Below, in pieces: positions 1-7,006 of a DNA stretch of 24,141 nt. The position numbers and the translations under genes were made by a program. Source of the DNA: CAYYJM01 sp964471755. Its GTDB lineage: Bacteria; Planctomycetota; Planctomycetia; Gemmatales; Gemmataceae. The stretch covers positions 1 to 24,141 of the forward strand of contig CAYYJM010000071.1 of NCBI GenBank assembly GCA_964471755.1, given 5' to 3'. The first letter of the stretch is position 1. Each line of letters starts with the position of its first letter. A model generated the notes under the pieces. It saw nothing but the letters and a program-made list of their open reading frames with translations, ran no database searches and was not told where the DNA came from.

Positions 1-1651
1 ACTTCGCTCCGCCGAGGCGGAGCGTGTCGAGGGTTTTGATCGAGGCCACGGTGTCGAGAGCCCGGTCGGTGAACGCGCGGCCCTCCAGGCCGAGGATGCG
101 CAGGTTCGGCAGCCGCGTCAGATGACGAAGGCCGGCGTCTGTCGTCTTCGTGTTGTACAGCAGCAGCGTTTGCAGATGGGGCGCGTCCTTGACGAGGATG
201 GCCAGGTCGTCGTCGCTCAGTTCGACGTTCTCCAGGCGCAGGCCGGGGATCTGCTGCTTCTTCAGTTCGGCGGCCAGTCCGGCCAGTTCCTGGCCGGTGA
301 GCTTCCGCAGGGCTGGCTGGCCGGCCATGGGTGGGCCGCCGCCGAGGATGCCGGCCCCGCCGGCGTTGCCGAACAGGCCCGCGCCACCGCCGCCAATGTT
401 CTGGCCGCCACCGCCGCCAATGTTCTGGCCGCCGCCGGCAACGCCGAAGCCGCCCCCGAAACCGACGCCGCCACCGAAACCGCCTCCGCCCCCGAAGCCG
501 ACGGCCCCGAAAGCGAAACCGGACGAATACTGGACGTACCAGACGGCGTTGGCCGGGATCGGCACGGCCTGCGGCTTCTGGAACTGTTTCGGGATACCGC
601 CGCCAATCCCCCTCACGGGCACCTGGGGCAGGGTCATGCCGAGCTTGCGCGGATGCGTCTGCCCCTCGACGATCTGGTAGACGGTCAGGATCTGGCCCGC
701 GGTCAGTTGCCGAGCCGGGGTCGGCGGCATCCGGGCCGGCTCGACCGCGGGTGGCGCGGCCGGTGGCCGGGCCGTGGCCGAGTAGTGGGACAGGACGCCG
801 AGGCCGGCTCCACCCAGGAGCAGAACCAGGGCCGCCACGCTGACAAACTTGAACTGTTGCAGGGTCATGTCGCGCACGACTCCTTGAACCAGAGAAACCA
901 CCGAGCCGGAGGCCAGGGTGGCGAGGGTCGTCTTACCGCTTGCCAGGGCGATCGCCAGGGGCGTGATCGATTCGCTCCAGCCCGCTGGGAGAATCAGACC
1001 TGACGCGCTGATTCCGCAATGGGTCAGCATCGCCCCCAGGGTCGCCGGCGCAACGTCGTGTCCACGGCGCTGGAGGCGCTCGCGGAGCAGCTCCAGACCG
1101 CGAGCCAGCCGTCGGGACATCGAGCCGACGGGGCAGTTGAGGGCGCGGGCCGCGTCGGCGTGGTTCTTGCCTTCGAGGTAGCAGAGGACCAGCGGAGCGC
1201 GGTACTTCTCCGGCAGACGAGCAACCTCGTCGAGCAACCAGCGGGCCTCGTCGAAGGTCGGGGCACCCGGAGCGAGGGGCTCTTGCTCCAGACGCTCGAA
1301 GCGGGCGTGCCGACGAGCCGACCGGGATCGGGCCTTCAGGGCCAGGCGGTGGGCCACTTCGTAGAGCCAGCCGGCGATCGAGTCGCGCCAGGCGACCGCC
1401 TGGATCTTGCTGGCCAGCACGAGCCAGGTCGCCTGGTAGACATCCTCGGCCTCGTCGGGGTCGCGCAGCAGCGATCGGCAGACGCTCAGGATGAGCGGCC
1501 CATGTCGGCGAACGAGCGTCCCGAAGGCGGCCTCGTCTCCTTGCTGGCGGAAGCGTTCCAGCAGTTGCCGATCGGTCGCCGGGTCGTTCTCGATCTGGTC
1601 CAGCATCCGGCACAGGTGGTGTTCCACCCGCTGGGACTGGCCGTGTGTCAT
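1..1651 (-). CDS. ECF-type RNA polymerase sigma factor with membrane-anchored Gly-rich/LRR-like C-terminal extension (partial)
   Basis: The frame is open from the ATG at 1651 to the window edge, giving 550 residues without a stop; the C-terminus is missing. Residues 37-110 are sigma region 2 (motif DEAEDVYQATWLVLASK at 66-82) and residues 145-197 are region 4 (LPEKYRAPLVLCYLEGKNHA, then a Ser-Met-Ser-Arg-Arg helix). A typical ECF factor would end near residue 200. This one continues into a hydrophobic helix at 269-287, a Pro-rich stretch, a Gly-rich segment at 385-440 and leucine-rich-repeat-like sequence from about 450. A GGGAGG ribosome-binding site precedes the start. Inference: the sigma domain is tethered to the membrane and the extension faces outward as a sensor, so it may carry its own anti-sigma or sensing function. 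Long C-terminal extensions are known for planctomycete ECF groups. The exact ECF group was not determined. Confidence 0.9.
   Translation of the reverse strand, partial: MTHGQSQRVEHHLCRMLDQIENDPATDRQLLERFRQQGDEAAFGTLVRRHGPLILSVCRSLLRDPDEAEDVYQATWLVLASKIQAVAWRDSIAGWLYEVAHRLALKARSRSARRHARFERLEQEPLAPGAPTFDEARWLLDEVARLPEKYRAPLVLCYLEGKNHADAARALNCPVGSMSRRLARGLELLRERLQRRGHDVAPATLGAMLTHCGISASGLILPAGWSESITPLAIALASGKTTLATLASGSVVSLVQGVVRDMTLQQFKFVSVAALVLLLGGAGLGVLSHYSATARPPAAPPAVEPARMPPTPARQLTAGQILTVYQIVEGQTHPRKLGMTLPQVPVRGIGGGIPKQFQKPQAVPIPANAVWYVQYSSGFAFGAVGFGGGGGFGGGVGFGGGFGVAGGGQNIGGGGGQNIGGGGAGLFGNAGGAGILGGGPPMAGQPALRKLTGQELAGLAAELKKQQIPGLRLENVELSDDDLAILVKDAPHLQTLLLYNTKTTDAGLRHLTRLPNLRILGLEGRAFTDRALDTVASIKTLDTLRLGGAK
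384..431. repeat. 24-bp perfect tandem duplication inside the sigma-factor gene
   Basis: Two identical head-to-tail 24-bp units (384-407 and 408-431) encode, on the minus strand, a Gly-rich octapeptide with Gln-Asn-Ile in it, twice. It lies in the Gly-rich part of the extension and is in frame, so it looks like recent slippage or duplication in a low-complexity spacer. Confidence 0.85.
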
Positions 1652-1726
1652 GCCGCCCTCCCGGCCTGGAGAAGCCCTCCCGATCCTACATGCCGGCAGC
1701 CGTGTCGGTAAATCGAAAATCCCGAA

Positions 1727-2182
1727 TTATCCCGCCGTCGGTGGCGAGGTCGGCGGAGTCGTTCGCTGGAGCAGGTCGCGGATTTCCGTCAGCAGCTCTT
1801 CTTGTCGGGTCAGTTTCGGAGCCTCGGCCTGCTTCTCCCGGACGAGCCAGCCGAGGAACTTGACCACGAACAGGAACAGCAGCAACGCCAGCAGCAGGAA
1901 GTTGACCAGTTCGCCGAGAAACTGGCCGTAGGGGATCTCCTGACCGTTGATCGTCCACGACCACTTCGCGTAGCTCTGGTCGCCCGGCAGGATGACGGCG
2001 ACCAGCGGCATGATGACGCTCTTGACGAGCGAATCGACGATCCGGGTGAAGGCCGCTCCGATGATGACGGCGATGGCCAGATCGACGACGTTGCCCTTGA
2101 ACGCGAACGCCTTGAACTCGCTCCAGAGCGAGTAGGCGCGCTTCGCCGGCTCCGAGTCGATCACCTGCTTGATGCGCTCCAT
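1727..2182 (-). CDS. mscL: Large-conductance mechanosensitive channel MscL
   Basis: A 151-residue protein, the usual length for MscL (about 130-150). The N-terminal amphipathic segment ends in the family hallmark FKGNVVDLAIAVIIGAAF (residues 28-45), which begins the pore-lining first membrane helix. A periplasmic loop (about 68-86) follows, then a second membrane helix (about 88-113), and a charged cytoplasmic helix LTRQEELLTEIRDLL near the C-terminus. MscL forms a homopentameric inner-membrane channel that opens under hypo-osmotic stress. The start is supported by GGAGGAG just upstream. It begins 13 bp after the stop of the ATP-grasp gene, so the two are probably co-transcribed. The sigma-factor gene starts 75 bp downstream. 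Confidence 0.96.
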   Translation of the reverse strand: MERIKQVIDSEPAKRAYSLWSEFKAFAFKGNVVDLAIAVIIGAAFTRIVDSLVKSVIMPLVAVILPGDQSYAKWSWTINGQEIPYGQFLGELVNFLLLALLLFLFVVKFLGWLVREKQAEAPKLTRQEELLTEIRDLLQRTTPPTSPPTAG

Positions 2183-2195
2183 GTTGCTCCTCCGC

Positions 2196-2981
2196 TCACA
2201 TGCGTTCGATCACCCAGCGTTCGTCGGTTCCGAGGTTGTCACGCGGCTGGCAGGCCCGAGCCAGGACTGGCAGGACCGCCATGGGGTCGGCCCCGAGCAG
2301 GCCAGCACAGAAGACGGGATTGAACTCGACCACCGCCCAGCCGCGCTCGTCGATCAGGCCGATGTCCACGACGACGGCCGGCGGAAGTAACACAGCCTGG
2401 TCAGCGACGAGCCGTCGGAGGAAATCGCTCACCGCCCCGGGCAGCTGGGCCTTCTCACCACCCTGGCCCCACGGCTTCCAGGTCGCCCGGCCGAAGTGAA
2501 TGTACGGAGAGAAGGCCGCGATGCGACCCTCGAGCAGGAAGCAGCGGTACTCGGTGATCCACTCGACCGGCTCGGACAGCAGGACCGGCGTCATCGGCGG
2601 AATGGGTCGATGGGTGCGGATGTCGGCCGGACTGGCGTAGAGGCCGGCGTCGAAGACCTTGGCGAGCGGGTCGGCCGGCTTGACGAAGACGCGGCTCGTG
2701 AGCCGGTTGAGGTCGGCGAAGCGGGCGAACTGGACGGTCCGTTGCAGGTGGATACCCGGCAACCGGGCGAGAAGGTCGAGCGGTGGTTCGAGCAGGGCGA
2801 GGCCCAGTCGGCGGGAAGCATCGAGGGCCGTCTCGGTCGTGACGTACACGACGACGGGCGGGTCGAGTTTCTCGGCTGGCGAGGCCGCCAGATCGTGAAC
2901 GCGCCAGCCGGCAGCCTCGGCCGCGTGAGCCAGGCCGTGATCGGACGAGTGTTCACGCGAGGCGAGGATGAGCGTGGGCAT
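2196..2981 (-). CDS. ATP-grasp domain protein (R2K-clade-like)
   Basis: 261 residues. The N-terminal third (1-90) is a small alpha/beta pre-ATP-grasp region. ATP-grasp signatures follow: RVFVKPADPLAKVFDAG (97-113, the nucleotide-binding lysine region), EYRCFLLEGRIAAFSPY (144-160), and DIGLIDERGWAVVEFNP (206-222), whose acidic residues D206 and E219 and N221 fit the metal and ATP ligands. Known of the family: R2K-type ATP-grasp enzymes are predicted amide- or peptide-forming ligases, often acting on proteins or peptides, and are common in poorly characterised loci. No substrate can be deduced. The start is supported by AGGAG six bases upstream. It sits between nagB (80 bp upstream) and mscL (13 bp downstream) on the same strand. 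Confidence 0.78.
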   Translation of the reverse strand: MPTLILASREHSSDHGLAHAAEAAGWRVHDLAASPAEKLDPPVVVYVTTETALDASRRLGLALLEPPLDLLARLPGIHLQRTVQFARFADLNRLTSRVFVKPADPLAKVFDAGLYASPADIRTHRPIPPMTPVLLSEPVEWITEYRCFLLEGRIAAFSPYIHFGRATWKPWGQGGEKAQLPGAVSDFLRRLVADQAVLLPPAVVVDIGLIDERGWAVVEFNPVFCAGLLGADPMAVLPVLARACQPRDNLGTDERWVIERM

Positions 2982-3061
2982 GGTGGCTCCTGGTTGAGAT
3001 TGACGCTGCCCTGTCAGTCAGAAAGCCAGAGCGGCGAAGGAATCGCCGCAATCCAAAAAAG

Positions 3062-3802
3062 TCAGCCCCGGGCCGCCGCTTCGTCCAGCACGAAGGTGAC
3101 ATCGGGATGTCCACGCAGGAAGGTGGCCGGCACTGCCTCGGACACCGGCCCTTCCATCGCCTGCCGGACGATCTCGGCCTTGCGCGCTCCGGAGGCGAGC
3201 AAGAGGATCGCCCGCGCTTCGAGGATGGTGGCGACGCCCATCGTCAGGGCCTGACGGGGGACGTTCTCCTCGCCACCGAATCCGTCGGCCGCATCGCGTC
3301 GGGTATCCGCATGCAGGGTGACGAGGCGCGTCCGGCTATCGCGCGGTGAGCCCGGTTCGTTGAAGCCGACGTGGCCGGTTCGGCCGATGCCCAGGATCTG
3401 CACGTCGAGGCCGCCGGCGTCGCGGATCGCCTGCTCGTACCGGGCGCAATGGCCAGCGACCTCCTCGGCCGGCACCCGGCCATCGGGGATGTGCGTATGC
3501 GTCAGTCGGAGGTTGACCCGCGAGAAGAACGTCTCGGTCATCCAGTGCCGGTAGCTGTGCGGCGACGTGGGCTCCATCGGATAGTATTCGTCGAGGTTGA
3601 ACGTTTCGACAAGGCCAAAATCGAGGCCCTCCTCCTGGTGCAGGCGGATCAACTCGCGATAGAAGCCGAGAGGTGTGGCTCCGGTCGCCAGGCCCAGGAC
3701 CGTCGGCCGACCGGCGGCGTTGTTTCGACGAAGCAACTCGGCCACCAGGGCCGCGGCACGAACGCTCAGAGCGTCGTACGTCGGTTCGATCAGCGTGCGC
3801 AT
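3062..3802 (-). CDS. nagB: Glucosamine-6-phosphate deaminase
   Basis: 246 residues, close to NagB of about 240-266. It converts glucosamine 6-phosphate to fructose 6-phosphate and ammonia in the cytoplasm. Motifs: phosphate/sugar-binding GLATGATP (37-44), ETFNLDEYYP (66-75) containing the catalytic acid, and GIGRTGHVGFNEP (138-150) with the conserved His (H144) and Asn-Glu-Pro. The ATG at 3802 is preferred over an in-frame upstream start at 3901 because it follows GAGGAG and leaves the protein at the family length; the 33-residue upstream extension is Arg-rich and unlike NagB. It is first in the minus-strand run with the ATP-grasp, mscL and sigma genes. Confidence 0.93.
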   Translation of the reverse strand: MRTLIEPTYDALSVRAAALVAELLRRNNAAGRPTVLGLATGATPLGFYRELIRLHQEEGLDFGLVETFNLDEYYPMEPTSPHSYRHWMTETFFSRVNLRLTHTHIPDGRVPAEEVAGHCARYEQAIRDAGGLDVQILGIGRTGHVGFNEPGSPRDSRTRLVTLHADTRRDAADGFGGEENVPRQALTMGVATILEARAILLLASGARKAEIVRQAMEGPVSEAVPATFLRGHPDVTFVLDEAAARG

Positions 3803-3886
3803 GATGTCTCCTCTCAGCAGGGTGAATGAGGACAGGATACAGGTCCGCCACGACGGACGGAAGCCTCTTCGGCGGACCCTCCACGC

Positions 3887-3920
3887 GACAATCGACGACA
3901 ATCATGGACAATCGACGACA
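3887..3920. repeat. Two 14-bp direct repeats in the divergent nagB/ASCH intergenic region
   Basis: The 14-mer GACAATCGACGACA occurs at 3887-3900 and again at 3907-3920, a 20-bp period, or about two helical turns. The region between the divergent nagB and ASCH genes is 186 bp long. Same-face tandem sites of this kind suit a regulator, but no binding protein is known. Confidence 0.5.
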
Positions 3921-3943
3921 CCTCTTCCCCTTCCGTCCTCTCC

Positions 3944-3965
3944 TCAGGTATTATCTGAACATCAG
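3944..3965 (+). promoter_or_regulatory. Candidate -10 element with three TCAG/CTGA half-sites upstream of the ASCH cassette
   Basis: TATTAT at 3949-3954 matches a -10 box at five of six positions; no good -35 is visible 16-18 bp upstream. It is embedded between TCAG (3944-3947) and CTGA (3955-3958), and a third half-site TCAG follows at 3962-3965 with a three-base spacer. The start codon is at 3989. Promoter or operator status is inferred. Confidence 0.35.
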
Positions 3966-3988
3966 TACACATGCGGAGGGCATCGACG

Positions 3989-4453
3989 ATGCAAGTGCTG
4001 ACGGTGATGCAGCCCTGGGCGACGCTGCTGGCGTTGGGGCTGAAGCGGTACGAGACGCGGACGTGGCAGACGGGGCATCGCGGGTCGCTGGCGATCCACG
4101 CGGCCCGGCGACGGATCGAGGATCCGCTGCCGACCGGCTGGCGCGCGAAGCTCCTGGCGGCTCAGGAGCGTCTCGGCCTGGAGGCCTGGCCGGATCTGTT
4201 TCCGCGCGGCGCGATTCTTGGCGTGGTCGAGCTGCTCGACTGCGTCAAGGTCGAAGATCTGCCGGCGGGCGAGCCGGACGGCGTGGAGCGACTGCTCGGC
4301 GACTTCCGTCCCAACCGCTGGGTCTGGCGGCTGACGTCGGCCCGGCCGCTGATGACGCCGCTGCTCGTGCGCGGCATGCAGGGACTGTTCCGCGTGCCGC
4401 TTCCCGAGCCGCTGCCGGGCCTGGTCGAGACGATGGGGGTGATCCATGCGTAA
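3989..4453 (+). CDS. ASCH domain protein
   Basis: 154 residues from the ATG at 3989. The opening, with MQPWATLLALGLKRYETRTW followed by a Gly-His-Arg-Gly-Ser-Leu-Ala-Ile-His-Ala strand, is the classic ASCH signature (Gln-Pro-Trp, Lys...Glu-x-Arg-x-Trp, Arg-Gly...Ile-His), and a Gly-Val-Val-Glu-Leu strand follows. ASCH domains have a PUA-like beta-barrel fold and are predicted to bind RNA or modified nucleic acids. The start at 3989 is preferred over the in-frame ATG at 3971 because GGAGGG at 3975-3980 is ideally spaced for it. The 3' end overlaps the ParB-fold gene by 8 bp, indicating translational coupling. It is the first gene of a plus-strand cassette flanked by minus-strand genes. Confidence 0.85.
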   Translation: MQVLTVMQPWATLLALGLKRYETRTWQTGHRGSLAIHAARRRIEDPLPTGWRAKLLAAQERLGLEAWPDLFPRGAILGVVELLDCVKVEDLPAGEPDGVERLLGDFRPNRWVWRLTSARPLMTPLLVRGMQGLFRVPLPEPLPGLVETMGVIHA

Positions 4454-5012
4454 CTGGCGCGATCGGATCAAGCGGCACGTTCGTCTGCGGGCCGGTGACC
4501 TGGTGCCGCACGAGCTGAATCCACGTCGTCACCCGGCGTTCCAGCGGCGCGCCCTGGAGGCGCTCTACGAGCAGGTCGGCATCGCCCGATCGCTGCTGGC
4601 CTACGAGCTGGCCGATGGTCGGCTCCAGCTGATCGACGGCCATCTGCGTGCGAGTCTCGATCCGGATCAGGAGGTGACCGTCGAGGTCCTCGACGTGACC
4701 GCGGAGGAGGCTCGCGTGCTGCTGCTGTCGCTCGATCCGCTGGCCGCCCTGGCCGAGAACGATGCGGCGGCGCTGGACGAACTGCGGGCGAAGACGGCGA
4801 CCGATTCGGACGTGCTGGCCGAGTTCTGGCAGCGGATCGAGGCCGGCAACCGCGACGTGGACGAGCGTCTGCGAAACGCCGAGCGTCGGCCGTCGGAGCC
4901 GCCGGCGGAACAGTACCTGATCCTGATCGAGTGCGTCGATGAGGGCGAGCAGCGCGATCTGCTGGAGCGGTTCCAGTCACAGGGGATCGCCTGCAAGCCG
5001 CTGATGAGTTGA
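4446..5012 (+). CDS. ParB/sulfiredoxin-fold nuclease-like domain protein
   Basis: 188 residues. The N-terminal 70 residues have the ParB-like layout: the first strand VRLRAGDLVPHELNPRRHP (residues 12-30), a helix (AFQRRALEALYEQVG), a strand of the Leu-Leu-Ala-Tyr-Glu type, and LQLIDGHLRASL, which corresponds to the Asp-Gly-x-x-Arg nucleotide-binding motif. The rest is a charged helical region that appears in stand-alone ParB-fold proteins of phages and mobile elements, not in chromosome-partition ParB; no HTH and no parA are present. It overlaps the ASCH gene by 8 bp and is followed 12 bp later by the ABC-GNAT gene. In phage-like contexts such proteins act as nucleases, NTP-dependent switches or DNA-modification accessories; which applies here is unknown. 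Confidence 0.8.
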   Translation: MRNWRDRIKRHVRLRAGDLVPHELNPRRHPAFQRRALEALYEQVGIARSLLAYELADGRLQLIDGHLRASLDPDQEVTVEVLDVTAEEARVLLLSLDPLAALAENDAAALDELRAKTATDSDVLAEFWQRIEAGNRDVDERLRNAERRPSEPPAEQYLILIECVDEGEQRDLLERFQSQGIACKPLMS

Positions 5013-5024
5013 GGGGCGATGACC

Positions 5025-6140
5025 ATGAACGCGACCATCACGGTGCGCACTCCGGTCGTGCTGACGCCGCGTGTGGCCCAGGTGCGCGGCCTGTTCGATC
5101 TGCCGGAGGAGAAGACGTCCGAGCAGACCTGGGAAGTTCGGCTGCCGCTGGAGGAACGGACCTGGAGTCTCGGTCTGATCACCGGGCCGTCCGGCTGCGG
5201 CAAGAGTACGATCGCCCGGCATTTCTGGCCGGGCCCGATCGGGCGCGCCTTCGACTGGCCGGCCGACCACGCGGTCGTCGATGCGTTTCCGGAGGCGCTG
5301 TCGATTCGCGACACGACGGCGCTGCTGTCGTCGGTCGGGTTCGCGTCGCCGCCAGCGTGGCTGCGGCCGTTTCGTGTCCTGTCCACCGGGCAGCAGTTTC
5401 GCGTGCTGCTCGCGCGCCATCTGGCCGGGGCGATCGTCGAGCCAGGCTGTCGGCCGATCGTCCTGGATGAATACACGTCGGTGGTCGATCGGACGGTGGC
5501 GCGGATCGGCTCGGCGGCGCTGGCCCGAACGGTTCGCGATCGCGGCCTGCAGCTGGTGGCGGTGACCTGTCACGAGGACGTGCTTGACTGGTTGCAGCCG
5601 GACTGGGTCTATCGCCCGGCCGAGGCGTGCTTCCAGTGGAGGGTGGTTCAACCCCGCCCGGTCATCGACCTCCGGCTGTGTCGGACGACCCGGCACGCCT
5701 GGCCGCTTTTCGCTCCGCATCACTATCTGAGCGGCGCGCTGGCTCCCAGTGCCGTCTGCTTCTTGCTGACCTGGGCCGAGCGGCCGGTCGGCTTCAGTGC
5801 CTGGCTGCCGTTCGTCGGTGCGGGGCCGGCCGCGCGACGGGAGCATCGCACGGTCGTTCTGCCGGACTTCCAGGGTGTCGGCATCGGCTCGCGGCTTTCT
5901 GACATCCTGGCGTCACTCTGGCGTGGGCTCGGCTTCCGGGCCCTGTCCACGACGACGCATCCGGCTCTGATCCACAGTCGCTGCCGTTCGGGCCGCTGGC
6001 GTCTGAATCGACCACCGAGTCTGGCGCGAGGGCGGGATCGTGTCGGCCTGAAGCACGCGACGACGCGGTTGACGGCCGGCTTCGAGTACATCGGATCGCC
6101 GTTGCCGCGCGAGCAGGCTCTGGCCCTGCTCGGCCGCTGA
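5025..6140 (+). CDS. ABC-type ATPase fused to a GNAT-like (possibly Mom-like) acyltransferase domain
   Basis: 371 residues from the ATG at 5025; GAGGGG lies 8 bases upstream. An in-frame ATG at 5019 would leave only 2 bases and is less likely. The N-terminal half is a complete ABC ATPase: Walker A TGPSGCGKST (53-62), signature LSTGQQFRVLLAR (119-131), Walker B PIVLDE (144-149), and switch His in VTCHED (H183). There is no membrane segment, so it is not a transporter subunit. The C-terminal half (about 225-355) is GNAT-like: an APHHYLSG strand-helix, a Gly-Phe-Ser-Ala-Trp beta strand, then RTVVLPDFQGVGIGSRLSDI (275-294), whose Gln-Gly-Val-Gly-Ile-Gly loop matches the acyl-CoA pyrophosphate-binding motif. 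The His-Tyr opening and the late His-Pro and Arg-x-x-x-Trp remind me of phage Mom-type DNA-modifying GNATs; that link is inference. Likely cytoplasmic, acting on nucleic acid with its neighbours. Confidence 0.82.
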   Translation: MNATITVRTPVVLTPRVAQVRGLFDLPEEKTSEQTWEVRLPLEERTWSLGLITGPSGCGKSTIARHFWPGPIGRAFDWPADHAVVDAFPEALSIRDTTALLSSVGFASPPAWLRPFRVLSTGQQFRVLLARHLAGAIVEPGCRPIVLDEYTSVVDRTVARIGSAALARTVRDRGLQLVAVTCHEDVLDWLQPDWVYRPAEACFQWRVVQPRPVIDLRLCRTTRHAWPLFAPHHYLSGALAPSAVCFLLTWAERPVGFSAWLPFVGAGPAARREHRTVVLPDFQGVGIGSRLSDILASLWRGLGFRALSTTTHPALIHSRCRSGRWRLNRPPSLARGRDRVGLKHATTRLTAGFEYIGSPLPREQALALLGR

Positions 6141-6156
6141 TCCGGGAGGTTCGCCC

Positions 6157-6627
6157 ATGTCTCGCTCCCCTCAGCCGACGCCGGCTCTGGTCCGTGCGAT
6201 CGTGGCGTTCATTCGAGCCGGCAGTTTTCCCCAGGTCGCGGCCGAGGCGGCCGGCCTGTCGGTCGAGCAGTTCGACGCCTGGATGGAACAGGGCAGCCGG
6301 GCCGGTGCCCCGGCGGTGTTCCGACGTTTCCGCACGGCGATTCGCAAGGCTCAGGCCGAGGCTCGCATCACGGTTGAGGTGGAGCTGCGCAAGAGCAAGC
6401 CGCTCGACTGGCTGCGCTGCGGTCCCGGCAAACCCGGCGACCTCGGTGACGGCTGGACGACACCGGTCAAGGCCGGTGCCCGTGATTCGACCGAGGCCGA
6501 CCCGCTGGCCCAACCGCAGATTCAGCAGTTGATCGCCCAGTTGCTGGCCGTGCTGGCCCCCTACCCGGAAGTCCGCCAGGCCGTGGCCCGGGCCCTGAAC
6601 TCAGAAACGATGAACGATGAACGATGA
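6157..6627 (+). CDS. Small-terminase-like helix-turn-helix protein
   Basis: 156 residues. An N-terminal HTH (AIVAFIRAGSFPQVAAEAAG, then LSVEQFDAWMEQG) is followed by a helix rich in Ala/Glu (FRTAIRKAQAEARITVEVEL) and a Leu-Asp-Trp-Leu-Arg-Cys-Gly-Pro-Gly segment. This order is typical of phage terminase small subunits and related domesticated DNA-binding proteins (family knowledge; no search run). No large terminase gene is present nearby. It starts 16 bp after the ABC-GNAT gene and completes the probable operon. The last six residues and the stop come from the heptamer repeat array, so the original C-terminus may have been altered by insertion of that array. Confidence 0.6.
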   Translation: MSRSPQPTPALVRAIVAFIRAGSFPQVAAEAAGLSVEQFDAWMEQGSRAGAPAVFRRFRTAIRKAQAEARITVEVELRKSKPLDWLRCGPGKPGDLGDGWTTPVKAGARDSTEADPLAQPQIQQLIAQLLAVLAPYPEVRQAVARALNSETMNDER

Positions 6628-6706
6628 ACGATGAACGAAAGCCGGGATCGTCCTGCACACTGGGTCTTCATTCTGATTCATCGTTCATCGTTCATCGTTC
6701 ATCGTT
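6606..6706. repeat. Heptamer inverted repeat, copy 1 (ATGAACG array, 30-bp perfect stem)
   Basis: Four head-to-tail ATGAACG units (6610-6637) face their reverse complements (CGTTCAT units, 6682-6702). Arms 6606-6635 and 6677-6706 are perfect complements over 30 bp with a 41-base loop. The left arm contains the stop codon (6625-6627) of the terminase-like gene, and the right arm ends 18 bases before the next ATG. Related elements lie at 11563-11629 and 19283-19403. Confidence 0.95.
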
Positions 6707-6724
6707 AGGATTTGGACCTTCTCC

Positions 6725-7006
6725 ATGTCAACGCCCCTCTGTCTGCACTGCGAGCGCGGCCCGGCCTGTAACTCACTGGGCCTGTGTACCCGCTGTCATG
6801 CCAGCCGGCAGATTCGCCGGGTCTATTTGCGCCGCCGGAACTGGACGCCGGCGTGGGAGGCGCACCTGCGCCGCCTGACCGAGCGTGCGCGTCAGGGCCT
6901 GCCCCTCTTTCCTGATCCACAACCTGCGGAGAGTACGGATGAGACGTCGTCGAGTTCTGCCACCGGAATCGTCGCCGAAGGCGGCGGAACCGGGGCCGCC
7001 GGATGA
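6725..7006 (+). CDS. Small Cys-rich zinc-ribbon-like protein
   Basis: 93 residues. The N-terminus has C6-x2-C9, C15 and C21-x2-C24, a five-cysteine cluster suited to one zinc ribbon, followed by an Arg-rich helical stretch (residues 27-60, including Trp-Glu-Ala-His-Leu-Arg-Arg-Leu) that could contact nucleic acid. The C-terminal 30 residues are Ser/Gly/Ala-rich and overlap the next gene by 68 bp in another frame. No strong ribosome-binding site is visible next to the ATG. It lies downstream of the ASCH-ParB-ABC-GNAT-HTH genes on the same strand, separated from them by the repeat hairpin. No function is assigned. Confidence 0.6.
   Translation: MSTPLCLHCERGPACNSLGLCTRCHASRQIRRVYLRRRNWTPAWEAHLRRLTERARQGLPLFPDPQPAESTDETSSSSATGIVAEGGGTGAAG

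Noticed and set aside
933..1613. Arg/Pro-rich minus-strand frame within the sigma gene
   Set aside because: Out of frame with the sigma factor and without recognisable motifs.
1019..1711. Plus-strand frame opposite the sigma-factor gene
   Set aside because: The minus strand has unmistakable sigma region 2 and 4 motifs; the plus-strand frame has none.
6606..6706. CRISPR array or transposon end
   Set aside because: Repeats are 7-bp tandem units forming one hairpin, without spacers, transposase or target-site duplication.
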